Assembly (NCBI GenBank): GCA_016713425.1
Contig: JADJPE010000005.1
Location: 1,364,001-1,428,000, forward strand
DNA: 64,000 nucleotides
Reading direction: 5' to 3'
Origin: Deltaproteobacteria bacterium
GTDB lineage: Bacteria > Myxococcota > Kuafuiibacteriia > Kuafuiibacteriales > Kuafuiibacteriaceae
Numbering within the stretch: the first letter of the stretch is position 1; each line of letters opens with the position of its first letter. The position numbers were made by a program, and so were the translations under genes. The notes beneath the pieces were generated by a model. It saw nothing but the letters and a program-made list of their open reading frames with translations. It had not been told where the DNA came from and did not search any database. Shown piece after piece: positions 51,236 to 59,553 of the stretch.

Positions 51236-52744
51236 ATGCGGACTCGTCGTCGCCGGCCTCACGCAACGATCCTCGCGCTGACCTACGCAGCCGTCCTGGT
51301 GATCACGCCAATCTTGCTTCCTCGCGCGAGCAGCGCCGGCGGCTTCTACATCGGTGACGTCGGCGCCCGAGGGATGGCGAGGGCCGGCGCCTTCGTCGCG
51401 GCACCAGATAGTCTCCTCGCGATCCATTACAACCCGGCCGCGCTCTCGTATCTTCGAGGTTTTCAGTTCGAGAGCTCGCTCACGCTGAACTACTGGAACA
51501 CAAGAATTCAGCGAACGTGCCCTTGCGTGTCCGCCGAGCAAGCCGGAGCAGCCGCGATCGATCAACGGCTCGAGGCCGAGTTCGCCAACAACGCTGCGCA
51601 GAGCAACCGTGTGCTGCCCGTGCCTTTTTTTGCTGTCGGCTATGGCTTTGAGCCCTTCGACCTGACGGTCGCGTTTGCCGCCTGGGGCCCGAACAGCGGT
51701 GAACACGACTACGGCGTCGAACCTTCTTCAGTACTCAACGGCTCGTCCGCGGACGGCTTCGAGTCGCTTTCAAGGCGTGCACCCCATCGATACAGCGCGC
51801 TCCTCTCCAAGACGTCCGAGGTGAACTTTGGGTTGGGCTTCGGAATGCAGCCCATCGAGCGCCTTCGGGTCGGAGGCGTCCTGATGCTGTTTCAGAACTC
51901 GGGCGATCAGCACTTGCATCTTTGGGCGAACCTCGCCGGCCTGGCGGGCACGGTAGAATCGCCGATCTTCGACGCACCCTTGATCTTCAAGTTTCATCGA
52001 AAACTGGCCCTCGACTGGTCGTTGGGCTGCAGCTACGAAATCCTGGATGGCTTGACGGTCGGCACGTCGTTTCGAGGCAAGCGCTCCATCCGAAGCAACG
52101 GCACGATCGACATCTCGCTCACGCCGCTTGCCGAGTCACTCGGGGTCGAGGTGTCAGGACGCGAAGCCGAAGTCGAGCTCAACACGGCACCGATCCTGCG
52201 GGCTGGGATAGAGTACCGACAACCCCAGGTCTTTCGCGCCGAGGCGGCAGTCGTGGTCGAAGGCTGGTCCGTCTACGATCGCATCGTCATCCGTCCCCGA
52301 GACATTCGCTTCAAGTTCGGCGATGAGTCGGGCGCCATCCCGGACGTGGTCGAGAACGTCGGCTGGAAAGATGCGTATTCCTTGCGGCTTGGCGGCGAGC
52401 TCAACATGTTTGAGCCGTGGGTCGGCCTTCGAGGCGGCTACTTCTTCGAGACGTCCGCGATCCCGCCCGAGCGTTTGAGTCCTCAGCGCGTCGATATGAA
52501 CAAGCACGGCTTCACCCTGGGCGCGTCGTCCACATGGGCAGGCGTGACGCTGGAGGCATCGGTCATGTACGTGTTCCTCGCCACGCGGCACGTGAAGGAC
52601 TCGGAGATCAGAATGATCGCGCCGCTCGAGCCACCGCTCGGCTCCGATGCCCTCATCACCACCATCGGAAACGGCGTCTACTCGGGCAACAACTTCAGCG
52701 CCGCCCTCAGTCTCGCCTTTGCACTCGATGACGTTCAAGATTAG
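51236..52744 (+). CDS. Outer-membrane protein of the FadL/OmpP1/TodX family
   Basis: 502 residues with a cleavable signal (TYAAVLVITPILLPRASSA). The mature N terminus GGFYIGDVGARGMARAGAFV and LAIHYNPAALSY is the hatch signature of FadL-type channels. The remainder alternates amphipathic strands and ends in ALSLAFALDDVQD. Such proteins carry long-chain fatty acids or aromatic hydrocarbons across the outer membrane; the substrate here is unknown. Confidence 0.9.
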   Translation: MRTRRRRPHATILALTYAAVLVITPILLPRASSAGGFYIGDVGARGMARAGAFVAAPDSLLAIHYNPAALSYLRGFQFESSLTLNYWNTRIQRTCPCVSAEQAGAAAIDQRLEAEFANNAAQSNRVLPVPFFAVGYGFEPFDLTVAFAAWGPNSGEHDYGVEPSSVLNGSSADGFESLSRRAPHRYSALLSKTSEVNFGLGFGMQPIERLRVGGVLMLFQNSGDQHLHLWANLAGLAGTVESPIFDAPLIFKFHRKLALDWSLGCSYEILDGLTVGTSFRGKRSIRSNGTIDISLTPLAESLGVEVSGREAEVELNTAPILRAGIEYRQPQVFRAEAAVVVEGWSVYDRIVIRPRDIRFKFGDESGAIPDVVENVGWKDAYSLRLGGELNMFEPWVGLRGGYFFETSAIPPERLSPQRVDMNKHGFTLGASSTWAGVTLEASVMYVFLATRHVKDSEIRMIAPLEPPLGSDALITTIGNGVYSGNNFSAALSLAFALDDVQD

Positions 52745-52789
52745 GTCGATCGTTCAATCCGCATCGACAGGCTCTTTGCATCGATCGAC
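52745..52789. terminator. Possible bidirectional terminator hairpin
   Basis: GTCGATCG (52745-52752) and CGATCGAC (52782-52789) are exact inverted repeats in the 50-bp gap between two convergent genes. The loop is 29 nt and no clear T-run follows, so it is a weak call. Confidence 0.35.
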
Positions 52790-52794
52790 AAGAG

Positions 52795-54639
52795 CTAGTC
52801 CTTCGTCACTCTAGTCGCGGATGCGAGCGGTTCGCCGGTGAGCGCCTGAGCCTGCTTCATCATCGACACGAACTCTTGCCGATCGGGGTCGCTCTTCGCA
52901 ACCCGGTGGGCGATCGCAGCGATCTGACCGAAGCTCCAGCCTTCGGCATGCGGGCTAAAGCGCAGGAGTTCCGCACCTGCCATGACCGCCGTCGCAAACT
53001 GGAGGTCGTTTGAAGCCTCGGCAAATGCCGGCGCGACGGTCGAGACGGCAACAGCAAGCGCAGTTTCCTTGGCCTTGACACCACGCGGCTCTTTCGCACG
53101 AACGCGCACTGTCGCCAGGTTGTCTTCGGGCGAAACCTCGGGCTCAAGCGCGAGCTCATACAACGCCGTGACCGAGTGTCCGGCCCCGATCTCGCCTGCG
53201 TCTTTTCGGTCGTCCCGAAAGTCACGGTCCGCCATCTTTCGGTTTTCGTACCCGATGAGTCGATGCGTACGGACCGCCTTCTCGTTGAACTCCACCTGGA
53301 TCTTCACATCCTGTGCGACGTCTTGGAGCATCCGCATGAGATAGAGACCGAAAACGCGTTGTGCCTGCCGTTCGGTATCGATGTAAGCGTAGTTGCCGTT
53401 TCCGTGGTCGGCGAGGGTCTCCATCATGTCGTCGCGATAGTTTCCCGTCCCATAGCCGATGGTCGACATGGTTACGCCTTCTTTGACGTAGCCATCGATG
53501 CGCTTCAGGATCTCTTGTGGTGACGCGTAGCCAATGTTCGCATCGCCATCGGACATCACGATGACGCGCGTCAGGGACCCGTCGTTCAACATCTCAGCCG
53601 CCGTGCGATACGCGAGATCCATGCCGGATTCCATCGCCGTGCCACCACCGCTTTCGAGCGACGCGACCGCGCGCCGAATCTGCTCGAAGTTCTTCGCCGA
53701 AGTCGGAGCAAGCGGACGCGAGACACCACCGGCGTAGGTCACGATGGCCACGCGGTCGCGGATGCCAAGCTGTTCGACCGCGATCATGATCGAACGCTTG
53801 GCGAGGTCGAGCTTGTCGCTGCTCGACATCGATCCGCTCGTATCCACGAGAAACACGAGATTGACCGGAAGTCTGGTCGTCGCGCTCAACCGTCGCGCCT
53901 GGATGCCGACACGAAGAATGCGTTTGCTCGCATCGGTGGGCAGGCGAGCCCCGTCCACTTCGATCGAAAAGAGATTGGATCGTGCGCTGGGCGGCGCCTG
54001 ATAGTCGTAGTTGAAGTAGTTGACGAATTCCTCGACGCGTACCGACGCGAGGTCGGGGAGGTGACCCTCCGCGAGGCTCCGTCGCGCCAAGGAGTAGGCT
54101 GCGGTGTCGACGTCGATGGCGAAGGTCGAATACGGATGCTCCGCCGTACGAAGCGCGCCCGCCGGCTCAGAGACCTCGGCGCGTCCAGGCGAAGGCGCCG
54201 CGCTGTCAACGTCACCCCCTCGCAAAGTCGAGGTCGCCGAAGCAGGCGCCGGGCCCGCAGTCGCCTTAAGAAGGAGATCCCGACCCGTTGAACCAGGCGC
54301 GACCGGCGCCGCCCCGAGTCCACGCTTGTCTCGCGCAGCGTTTGCCCCTAGTGGTCGACGCTCCGGCTCAGCTTTCGCCGGTGGCGGCGCGGCCGCACTG
54401 TCGTATGCGCTGGTTTCTTCGTGGGGCGATGCGATGCCCTCCGGCGCTTCGGCGTCCATAGCCGCTTGGCGAGCACCGTCTTCATCCGCGTCACCGATGG
54501 GCGTCGCTGAGGCGCCGCGGCGGCCGAGCTCCGAGCTTCGGGAAAGCGGCGAAGATGGGCTCCGCGCGCTCTCACAGCCGGCCGCCGTGCCTGCGAGCAT
54601 GCAGCCAGCCAGAGCCCACCGGACTGCGTACGAATTCAT
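52795..54639 (-). CDS. VWA-domain lipoprotein (YfbK-like)
   Basis: 614 residues from the ATG at 54639, which gives a compact lipoprotein signal (MNSYAVRWALAGCMLAGTAA, then GC); an ATG at 54672 is an alternative. A low-complexity segment to about 160 precedes the YfbK-type N-terminal domain (HPYSTFAIDVDTAAYSLARR), then a VWA domain with MIDAS residues in LVFLVDTSGSMSSSDKL and a C-terminal DUF3520-like domain (TALYELALEPEV). It binds metal and probably a protein partner in the periplasm. Confidence 0.9.
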   Translation of the reverse strand: MNSYAVRWALAGCMLAGTAAGCESARSPSSPLSRSSELGRRGASATPIGDADEDGARQAAMDAEAPEGIASPHEETSAYDSAAAPPPAKAEPERRPLGANAARDKRGLGAAPVAPGSTGRDLLLKATAGPAPASATSTLRGGDVDSAAPSPGRAEVSEPAGALRTAEHPYSTFAIDVDTAAYSLARRSLAEGHLPDLASVRVEEFVNYFNYDYQAPPSARSNLFSIEVDGARLPTDASKRILRVGIQARRLSATTRLPVNLVFLVDTSGSMSSSDKLDLAKRSIMIAVEQLGIRDRVAIVTYAGGVSRPLAPTSAKNFEQIRRAVASLESGGGTAMESGMDLAYRTAAEMLNDGSLTRVIVMSDGDANIGYASPQEILKRIDGYVKEGVTMSTIGYGTGNYRDDMMETLADHGNGNYAYIDTERQAQRVFGLYLMRMLQDVAQDVKIQVEFNEKAVRTHRLIGYENRKMADRDFRDDRKDAGEIGAGHSVTALYELALEPEVSPEDNLATVRVRAKEPRGVKAKETALAVAVSTVAPAFAEASNDLQFATAVMAGAELLRFSPHAEGWSFGQIAAIAHRVAKSDPDRQEFVSMMKQAQALTGEPLASATRVTKD

Positions 54640-54769
54640 GCGGTTTGGGGGATTGGTTCCTCGACTTTGCATGGCGGAGGAAAACGGCTGGCCACGAAGA
54701 ATAGTTCTCTAGAAATTTTCTCGTCGGAGATCGTGACGGCCCCATCACAGAGACGACGTCACGCCTCGG

Positions 54770-54879
54770 CTCAGGTCAGGCTCAGGTCAGGCTCAGGTCA
54801 GGCTCAGGTCAGGCTCAGGTCAGGCTCAGGTCAGGCTCAGGTCAGGCTCAGGTCAGGCTCAGGTCAGGCTCAGGTCAGG
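54770..54879. repeat. 11-bp tandem repeat, ten exact copies
   Basis: Exactly ten copies of CTCAGGTCAGG (54770-54879) followed by a partial copy. It lies between the stop of the 42-residue protein gene (54887) and the start of the VWA lipoprotein gene, both on the minus strand. An 11-bp unit would shift frame with each copy gain or loss, so it is not coding; it could work as a spacer, a protein-binding array or a transcript structure. Confidence 0.92.
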
Positions 54880-54886
54880 CTCAGCC

Positions 54887-55015
54887 TCAAGGCTCGGTTC
54901 GGTCGGATCGCGTTCGGCGAATGGACAACCAAGTGAGCAGGGAGACCCCCAAGACCATCAGAATAATCGGAATATGGTTCGGCTCCGTCACCACACGGAG
55001 CAGATCCATTGCCAT
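54887..55015 (-). CDS. Small single-pass membrane protein, 42 residues
   Basis: ATG at 55015, TGA at 54887-54889. The protein starts MAMDLLRVVTEPNHIP, then a hydrophobic helix (IILMVLGVSLLTWLSI) and a basic end (RRTRSDRTEP), so the C terminus is probably cytoplasmic. The EPNHIPI pattern before a single helix resembles short conserved proteins known to me from other delta-proteobacteria, but I cannot name a family. No clear ribosome-binding site is seen; an alternative ATG is two codons downstream. Confidence 0.6.
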   Translation of the reverse strand: MAMDLLRVVTEPNHIPIILMVLGVSLLTWLSIRRTRSDRTEP

Positions 55016-55115
55016 TTCGGGCCAGGCGCTCACTGGATTCGTCTAGTGAGAATGTGCCCTCGGGTCAAGAACGGTTCGCCCCATCCCCATCCATCCGGCG
55101 CATAGTGAGGCGCGC

Positions 55116-56771
55116 ATGACTCGGTTTCATCGAAGACCCTCTGCTAGACTCTCGCCGGTGCTGCGCGAGGCCCTCAATTATTGCTTGCTCTTCTGCGTCG
55201 TTGGCTGCCGCACGACAGACGCGTACATGTCCCCCGCGCCTGGACCGACTGTACTCTACGTCTCCACAACGGGCGCGGACTCGAACGATGGGCGAAAGGA
55301 GCGACCTCTTCGCACGCTTGAACACGCCCTGCGTCAGGCGAATGTTCGCGAGATCGTCCTCGCGCCCGGGACACACCGAGCGCAAGAGGTCAAGATTCAG
55401 CGCAAAGGACTCAGCCTTCGCGGAGAGAGTGCGACGTTGATCGGCAACCTCAGCATCGAAGCCGATGACGCCCGGGTGGACTCAATCGCGATCAGGGGCG
55501 CCATTCGCGTTCGGGACGCGGCTCGGGTCCGCCTAGACCGAATCGTCGCGGGACCGTCGCAGAGCTCGAGCCGATCTCGTCCAAGGGGTGAGCACGCAGT
55601 CGAGAACGCGCCCGAGAATACGCTCGAGAATACGCTCGACATCGAAGCCTCGGGTGTAGAGCTCACCCGCAGCATCTTGAACTGTGGGACGCGCGCCTGT
55701 CTCAAGGCAAAGACATCAACGCTCACTTTGACGAGCGTGAACCTCAACGCACAGCCGAAAACGTTACGAGGCCTTCGCATCGCCGATTCGATCGCTTCGC
55801 TTCGCGATGTGACGCTCGAGAAGACGACGACCGCACAGGTTGTCGCCGAGCGCGGCACACACATCTCGATACGCGACGCTCACTTCGCATCCGCCGAAGG
55901 CAGCGGCATCGTGGCGGTGGGCGGATCTACGATCAAGATCACGCGGACGGACGTCCTCTCCGCCGCTCGATCCGCTTTGGTCTTTCAAGACGCAAACGCG
56001 CGCGTCGACCACGTCCACGTAAGCGCCAAGAGCGGTCCGACGATCGGGATCGCGGGGGGGGAGACGCTCCTCGCGCACGCCGAAATCGAAAGCACTCCCG
56101 TTGGCGCGGTGAGCATCATTCGCCACAAAGACCAGGGGAAGGTGCGAATCGTAGACGGAAAGGTCACGCACCTTCGCAACCCAGGCGTAACCATCGCGTC
56201 GGGGGACGTCACGATCCGGGGAACCGTCTTCGTGGGCGATGCGACCGCCACGAGTGACGGAGGTGAAGGCGTGCTCGCTCAAGGTCTCGATACGCGCGTC
56301 AACATCGACGCGGTCTTCGACGCCCCGACGTCGTTCGGCGTGAGCATCAACCAAGACGCAAGCGGAACCGTGTCCGCCACCGTGACGAATCCGCGGTTGG
56401 GTGCCGTGATGGTCGACGCCGCCACGACCGAACGTGTCCACATCAAGTACCTCAAGGCCGAGAACTGCCGAGAAGGCAGTGGCGTCGTGGTCCTGGACTC
56501 GAGTGCGGTCACCATCAGCCGCGCCGAAATCTCAGGATGCAGTGAAGCGGGTGTTCTCGCCGGCACGGGAAGTGACGTGACGATCGCGGCATCGACGCTC
56601 CTTGGAAATCGTGAGTACGGCGTGGCCGCGTTCGGGGGCTCGCGAATCAGCCTCGATGGCACGACGATCCAAGGGTCGCGCTGGGCAACATTCTCGACGT
56701 GCATCGACGGCGCACGTGTCGACCAAGGGTCGGCCAACCACATCCTCGGTGCAACGATGGACTGCCCCTGA
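55116..56771 (+). CDS. Right-handed beta-helix lipoprotein
   Basis: 551 residues. The signal ends near CLLFCVVGC. The mature start YVSTTGADSNDGRKERPLRT with LEHALRQA is the classical entry of DUF1565/pectate-lyase-like beta-helix proteins. About 20 rungs follow with alternating short strands (for example GVTIASGDVTIRGTVFVGD, SSAVTISRAEISGCSEAGVL). A Glu/Asn repeat (AVENAPENTLENTLD) interrupts one early rung. No catalytic residues of lyases are recognisable, so it may bind polysaccharide rather than cut it. Confidence 0.88.
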   Translation: MTRFHRRPSARLSPVLREALNYCLLFCVVGCRTTDAYMSPAPGPTVLYVSTTGADSNDGRKERPLRTLEHALRQANVREIVLAPGTHRAQEVKIQRKGLSLRGESATLIGNLSIEADDARVDSIAIRGAIRVRDAARVRLDRIVAGPSQSSSRSRPRGEHAVENAPENTLENTLDIEASGVELTRSILNCGTRACLKAKTSTLTLTSVNLNAQPKTLRGLRIADSIASLRDVTLEKTTTAQVVAERGTHISIRDAHFASAEGSGIVAVGGSTIKITRTDVLSAARSALVFQDANARVDHVHVSAKSGPTIGIAGGETLLAHAEIESTPVGAVSIIRHKDQGKVRIVDGKVTHLRNPGVTIASGDVTIRGTVFVGDATATSDGGEGVLAQGLDTRVNIDAVFDAPTSFGVSINQDASGTVSATVTNPRLGAVMVDAATTERVHIKYLKAENCREGSGVVVLDSSAVTISRAEISGCSEAGVLAGTGSDVTIAASTLLGNREYGVAAFGGSRISLDGTTIQGSRWATFSTCIDGARVDQGSANHILGATMDCP

Positions 56772-56851
56772 CTTGAGCGCGTTACGCCCACCTAAACGTT
56801 TCGTGCGGCCGGTCGACCCACGAAGGGCCCAGATCTTGGACAGAGAGCCAG

Positions 56852-58744
56852 GTGACGACGTCGATGCATCCACTCGGAACAAATGGGAATCACGGATCAC
56901 GGTTGATTCGAGCTCTCGCCGTCTTGGCCTCGCTGAACATGGCCTATTGTGGGAGCGCATCGGATATCGATCGGCCGGGCGAGGATCTCGGGGCCGATCC
57001 TGACGCGGACACACCCGGCATCGCGGAACTCAGTCAACCTCTAGAACCACTTGCGACGGCGTGCGTGTTCACGAGTGCGACCGGCGTCGCAGCCATCGTC
57101 GTCGCGAAAGACGAAGTCGCCGTCATCTCGAAACAGGCCTCCGATGGTGCGCTGCTCGTCAACGCAGAGCCATGCGAAGCGGCCACGACGAAGGCAACCA
57201 AGCGCATCCTCGTGAGCGAGGACCCAGACGCCACCGGCTCCCAAACCGTTGTTCTGGACTTTGCAAACGGACTCTTTGGGCAGGGAAGCGCGAAGGCCGT
57301 GGGCATCGAAATCAACCTCGGGGTCGGCCACGACGCCGCCAAGTTTCGAGGTTCGAAGAGCAACGACAGCTACGTCTTGGGTGCGGACGGCGTGAACTTC
57401 CGAATGGACGCATACAAGGACGCGACGGTCACCAACGTCGAGGAGTACACGTTCAGTCTCGGCGCAGGGAACGACAACTTCACCGCTATGGGGGGCAACG
57501 GTACCGGCGCGGCGGCAACGTCGTCGGTCGCGGTCTACGGCGCGGACGGAAACGATACACTGAAAGGGAGCCCCGGCGACGACGCGGTCTACGGCGGCGC
57601 CGGAAACGACACGCTCCGCGGAAGCGGTGGCAACGATTCTCTTTACGGGGAGGACGATAACGATACGTTCGATGAGGAATCGTCCCCGAATGGCGCGGAC
57701 ACTTTCGTCGGCGGTTCAGGCATCGACACCGTGAGCTACGCGGGCCGCACCGCGAGCGTAGCCGTGACCATGTCCACCGTCACGAGCTCGACGGGCGATG
57801 ATGGCGAATCCGGCGAGGGCGATGATGTGGGCTCCGGAATCGAGGGGGTTACCGGCGGCTTCGCCGACGACGGGATCGTAGGCGCAAGCGGTGATGACAT
57901 CCTGAATGGAGGACCGGGCGACGACACACTCTCGGGTGGTGATGGCGACGATGTGATCAACGGGGGCGACGGCGACGACACGATCGCGGGCGGTGACGGC
58001 GATGACACGCTCTCGGGAGGCAAGGGCGACGATACCTTCGAGGAAGGCAGCACGGACAATGGGTCAGACGTCTTCAACGGCGGCGCGGGGAGCGACACCG
58101 TGGACTACAGCGGACGATCCAGCAGCCTGGTCGTAAGCCTCGACCGCGCAGCGAATGACGGACAGGGTGCCGAGGGCGACAACCTGAAGGCCGACATCGA
58201 AAACGTGATCGGTGGTTCGGGCAACGACACCATCACCGGGTCATCCGCAGCCAACATCCTGGACGGGCGCGGCGGGAATGACACCCTCAGTGGCGGCGCG
58301 GGGAACGACACCTTTCCCCAGGGCGCCGCCGATGACGGTCAAGATACCATCGTCGGCGGCACGGGAACCGACACCGTAGACTACTCCGAGCGCACACTCG
58401 CGCTATCCATCTCGCTCGACGGAACCGCCAACGATGGATCGACCGCCGGTGCGGGCGAGAGGGACAACATCGGGATTGACGTCGAAAACATATTTTGTGG
58501 GTCAGGGAACGACGTGGTCGTCGGGAACGCCTTGAACAACGTGATCGACGGCGCCGTAGGAAACGACACGCTCAGCGGCGGCAGCGGCGACGACACTCTG
58601 CTCGGTGGCGAAGGAAACGATACGCTGAACGGAGGCGAGGGCAACGATACATTGGACGGCGGCGACGGAACGGACACACTCGACTGCGGTGGTGGTTCAG
58701 GGGACATCGCGCTCACGCCCAACAGCCCAAACTGCGAGCTCTAG
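56852..58744 (+). CDS. RTX (hemolysin-type calcium-binding) repeat lipoprotein
   Basis: 630 residues from a GTG; the ATG at 56864 is an alternative. The signal ends at LASLNMAYCGS. From about residue 225 the protein is dominated by RTX nonapeptides (GGxGxDxUx), as in GGPGDDTLSGGDGDD and GGSGDDTLLGGEGND, in four blocks separated by beta-rich spacers with DTVDYSGR / DTVDYSER. These bind calcium and fold into parallel beta-rolls outside the cell. A lipobox instead of a type I secretion signal suggests it is a surface-anchored protein. Confidence 0.93.
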   Translation: MTTSMHPLGTNGNHGSRLIRALAVLASLNMAYCGSASDIDRPGEDLGADPDADTPGIAELSQPLEPLATACVFTSATGVAAIVVAKDEVAVISKQASDGALLVNAEPCEAATTKATKRILVSEDPDATGSQTVVLDFANGLFGQGSAKAVGIEINLGVGHDAAKFRGSKSNDSYVLGADGVNFRMDAYKDATVTNVEEYTFSLGAGNDNFTAMGGNGTGAAATSSVAVYGADGNDTLKGSPGDDAVYGGAGNDTLRGSGGNDSLYGEDDNDTFDEESSPNGADTFVGGSGIDTVSYAGRTASVAVTMSTVTSSTGDDGESGEGDDVGSGIEGVTGGFADDGIVGASGDDILNGGPGDDTLSGGDGDDVINGGDGDDTIAGGDGDDTLSGGKGDDTFEEGSTDNGSDVFNGGAGSDTVDYSGRSSSLVVSLDRAANDGQGAEGDNLKADIENVIGGSGNDTITGSSAANILDGRGGNDTLSGGAGNDTFPQGAADDGQDTIVGGTGTDTVDYSERTLALSISLDGTANDGSTAGAGERDNIGIDVENIFCGSGNDVVVGNALNNVIDGAVGNDTLSGGSGDDTLLGGEGNDTLNGGEGNDTLDGGDGTDTLDCGGGSGDIALTPNSPNCEL

Positions 58745-58844
58745 AGTTCGACCTCGAGCCTCATCCACGCTGGCCACTGGGCACCAACGACGGACCCCCG
58801 GAACTGATCGGACCACCCAGAACTGACCCGACCACTCAGCACTA
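58745..58844. other. Left flank of the IS element, formerly downstream of the diiron gene
   Basis: About 100 bp without a gene. It contains two imperfect 19-bp direct copies beginning GAACTGAT (58801) and GAACTGACC (58820), 16 of 19 identical, and ends with the TA (58843-58844) that matches the TA at the other end of the element. Confidence 0.5.
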
Positions 58845-58862
58845 GATGTGCTCGGCCGAAAT
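58845..58862 (+). repeat. Left terminal inverted repeat of the IS element
   Basis: GATGTGCTCGGCCGAAAT, directly after TA at 58843-58844. It matches the right end at 16 of 18 positions. Confidence 0.85.
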
Positions 58863-58884
58863 GCCGATCCCTTCGTTCACGGTT

Positions 58885-59075
58885 CCCGGTTCACATTCAC
58901 ATTCCCCGCTCCGATTCGCGTTCCTCATGCCCGGTTCCCTGCTCCCGGGTCCCCGTTCATGCGACGCCAATCACTCCCGGACGATGGGCGACAACGGAGA
59001 GGAGCTGGGGGCTGGGAGGCGGGAACAGGGGACGGGGAACAGCAATCGGAGCGGGGAATGTGAATGTGAACCGGG
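58885..59075. repeat. Perfect 32-bp inverted repeat with a 127-bp loop, next to the four-helix-bundle gene
   Basis: Arms 58885-58916 and 59044-59075 are exact reverse complements over 32 bp; both contain TTCACATTCACATTCC. The loop (58917-59043) is rich in short GTTCCC / GGGAAC words. The hairpin lies 16 bp beyond the stop of the four-helix-bundle gene and 22 bp inside the left terminal repeat. Confidence 0.92.
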
Positions 59076-59090
59076 CATCGGAATGAGTGC

Positions 59091-59450
59091 TCAGCGGGAT
59101 TCGTCAGAGCCCGCCGTCTTTACGGAGCTCATCAGGATTGCGACCAGCTCGCCGGCCTCGCGGAGCAACGGCGGGATCTCGTATTGAGGGGCCAGGTTCG
59201 CGCGTTGGACCAGGCCGAGCCAATAGACCGATTCGCGCATCTCCTTGGCCGCGAGGCTCACCTTGTGCACGAAGTCTCGCCGGCTCTGGGCGCTCCGAGC
59301 CTCCTCGTAGTTGGACCCGCCCGACGTGGCCGAGCGAAGAAGCTGATCGGCAATGTGCTTGCCAGGGCGATCTTGCGGGAGAGCGGCCACGAGCCGGACG
59401 ACCGACGCTCCAAAGTCCACGAGTCGCGTGGCGATGTTGTCTCCCTTCAT
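59091..59450 (-). CDS. Four-helix-bundle protein (23S rRNA intervening-sequence protein family)
   Basis: 119 residues from the ATG at 59448-59450. The family pattern is clear: RLVDFGASVVRLVAALPQ, KHIADQLLRSATSGGSNYEE, RRDFVHKVSLAAKEMRES, YWLGLVQRA and ELVAILMSSVKTA. The family (S23P/TIGR02436 type) was first seen in intervening sequences of 23S rRNA genes but is mostly found elsewhere; its biochemical role is not settled, and it is structurally related to the Avd accessory protein of diversity-generating retroelements. Here it lies inside an IS element. The open frame continues upstream into transposase sequence only because of a frameshift there. Confidence 0.93.
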   Translation of the reverse strand: MKGDNIATRLVDFGASVVRLVAALPQDRPGKHIADQLLRSATSGGSNYEEARSAQSRRDFVHKVSLAAKEMRESVYWLGLVQRANLAPQYEIPPLLREAGELVAILMSSVKTAGSDESR

Positions 59451-59489
59451 ACGGATGATCTGCGGAAGCCGCTCGGCTCTGTCCACGAC

Positions 59490-59518
59490 GTTCGCTCCGG
59501 AAATCGTTCCGGTCGAAC
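59490..59518. promoter_or_regulatory. Hairpin between transposase and four-helix-bundle genes
   Basis: CCGGAA (59497-59502) and TTCCGG (59507-59512) form a 6-bp stem with a 4-nt loop, extended by GTTCG / CGAAC. It lies 40 bp before the start of the four-helix-bundle gene and could separate the two transcripts or be part of its leader. Confidence 0.35.
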
Positions 59519-59553
59519 GCAGCGGATGGACCACCGCGGATGCGCGTCCGATC

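Noticed and set aside
54667..54936. An 89-codon plus-strand frame running through the 11-bp repeats
   Set aside because: Its periodic Arg/Ser/Gln sequence comes only from the repeat; the opposite strand has a sensible small membrane protein.
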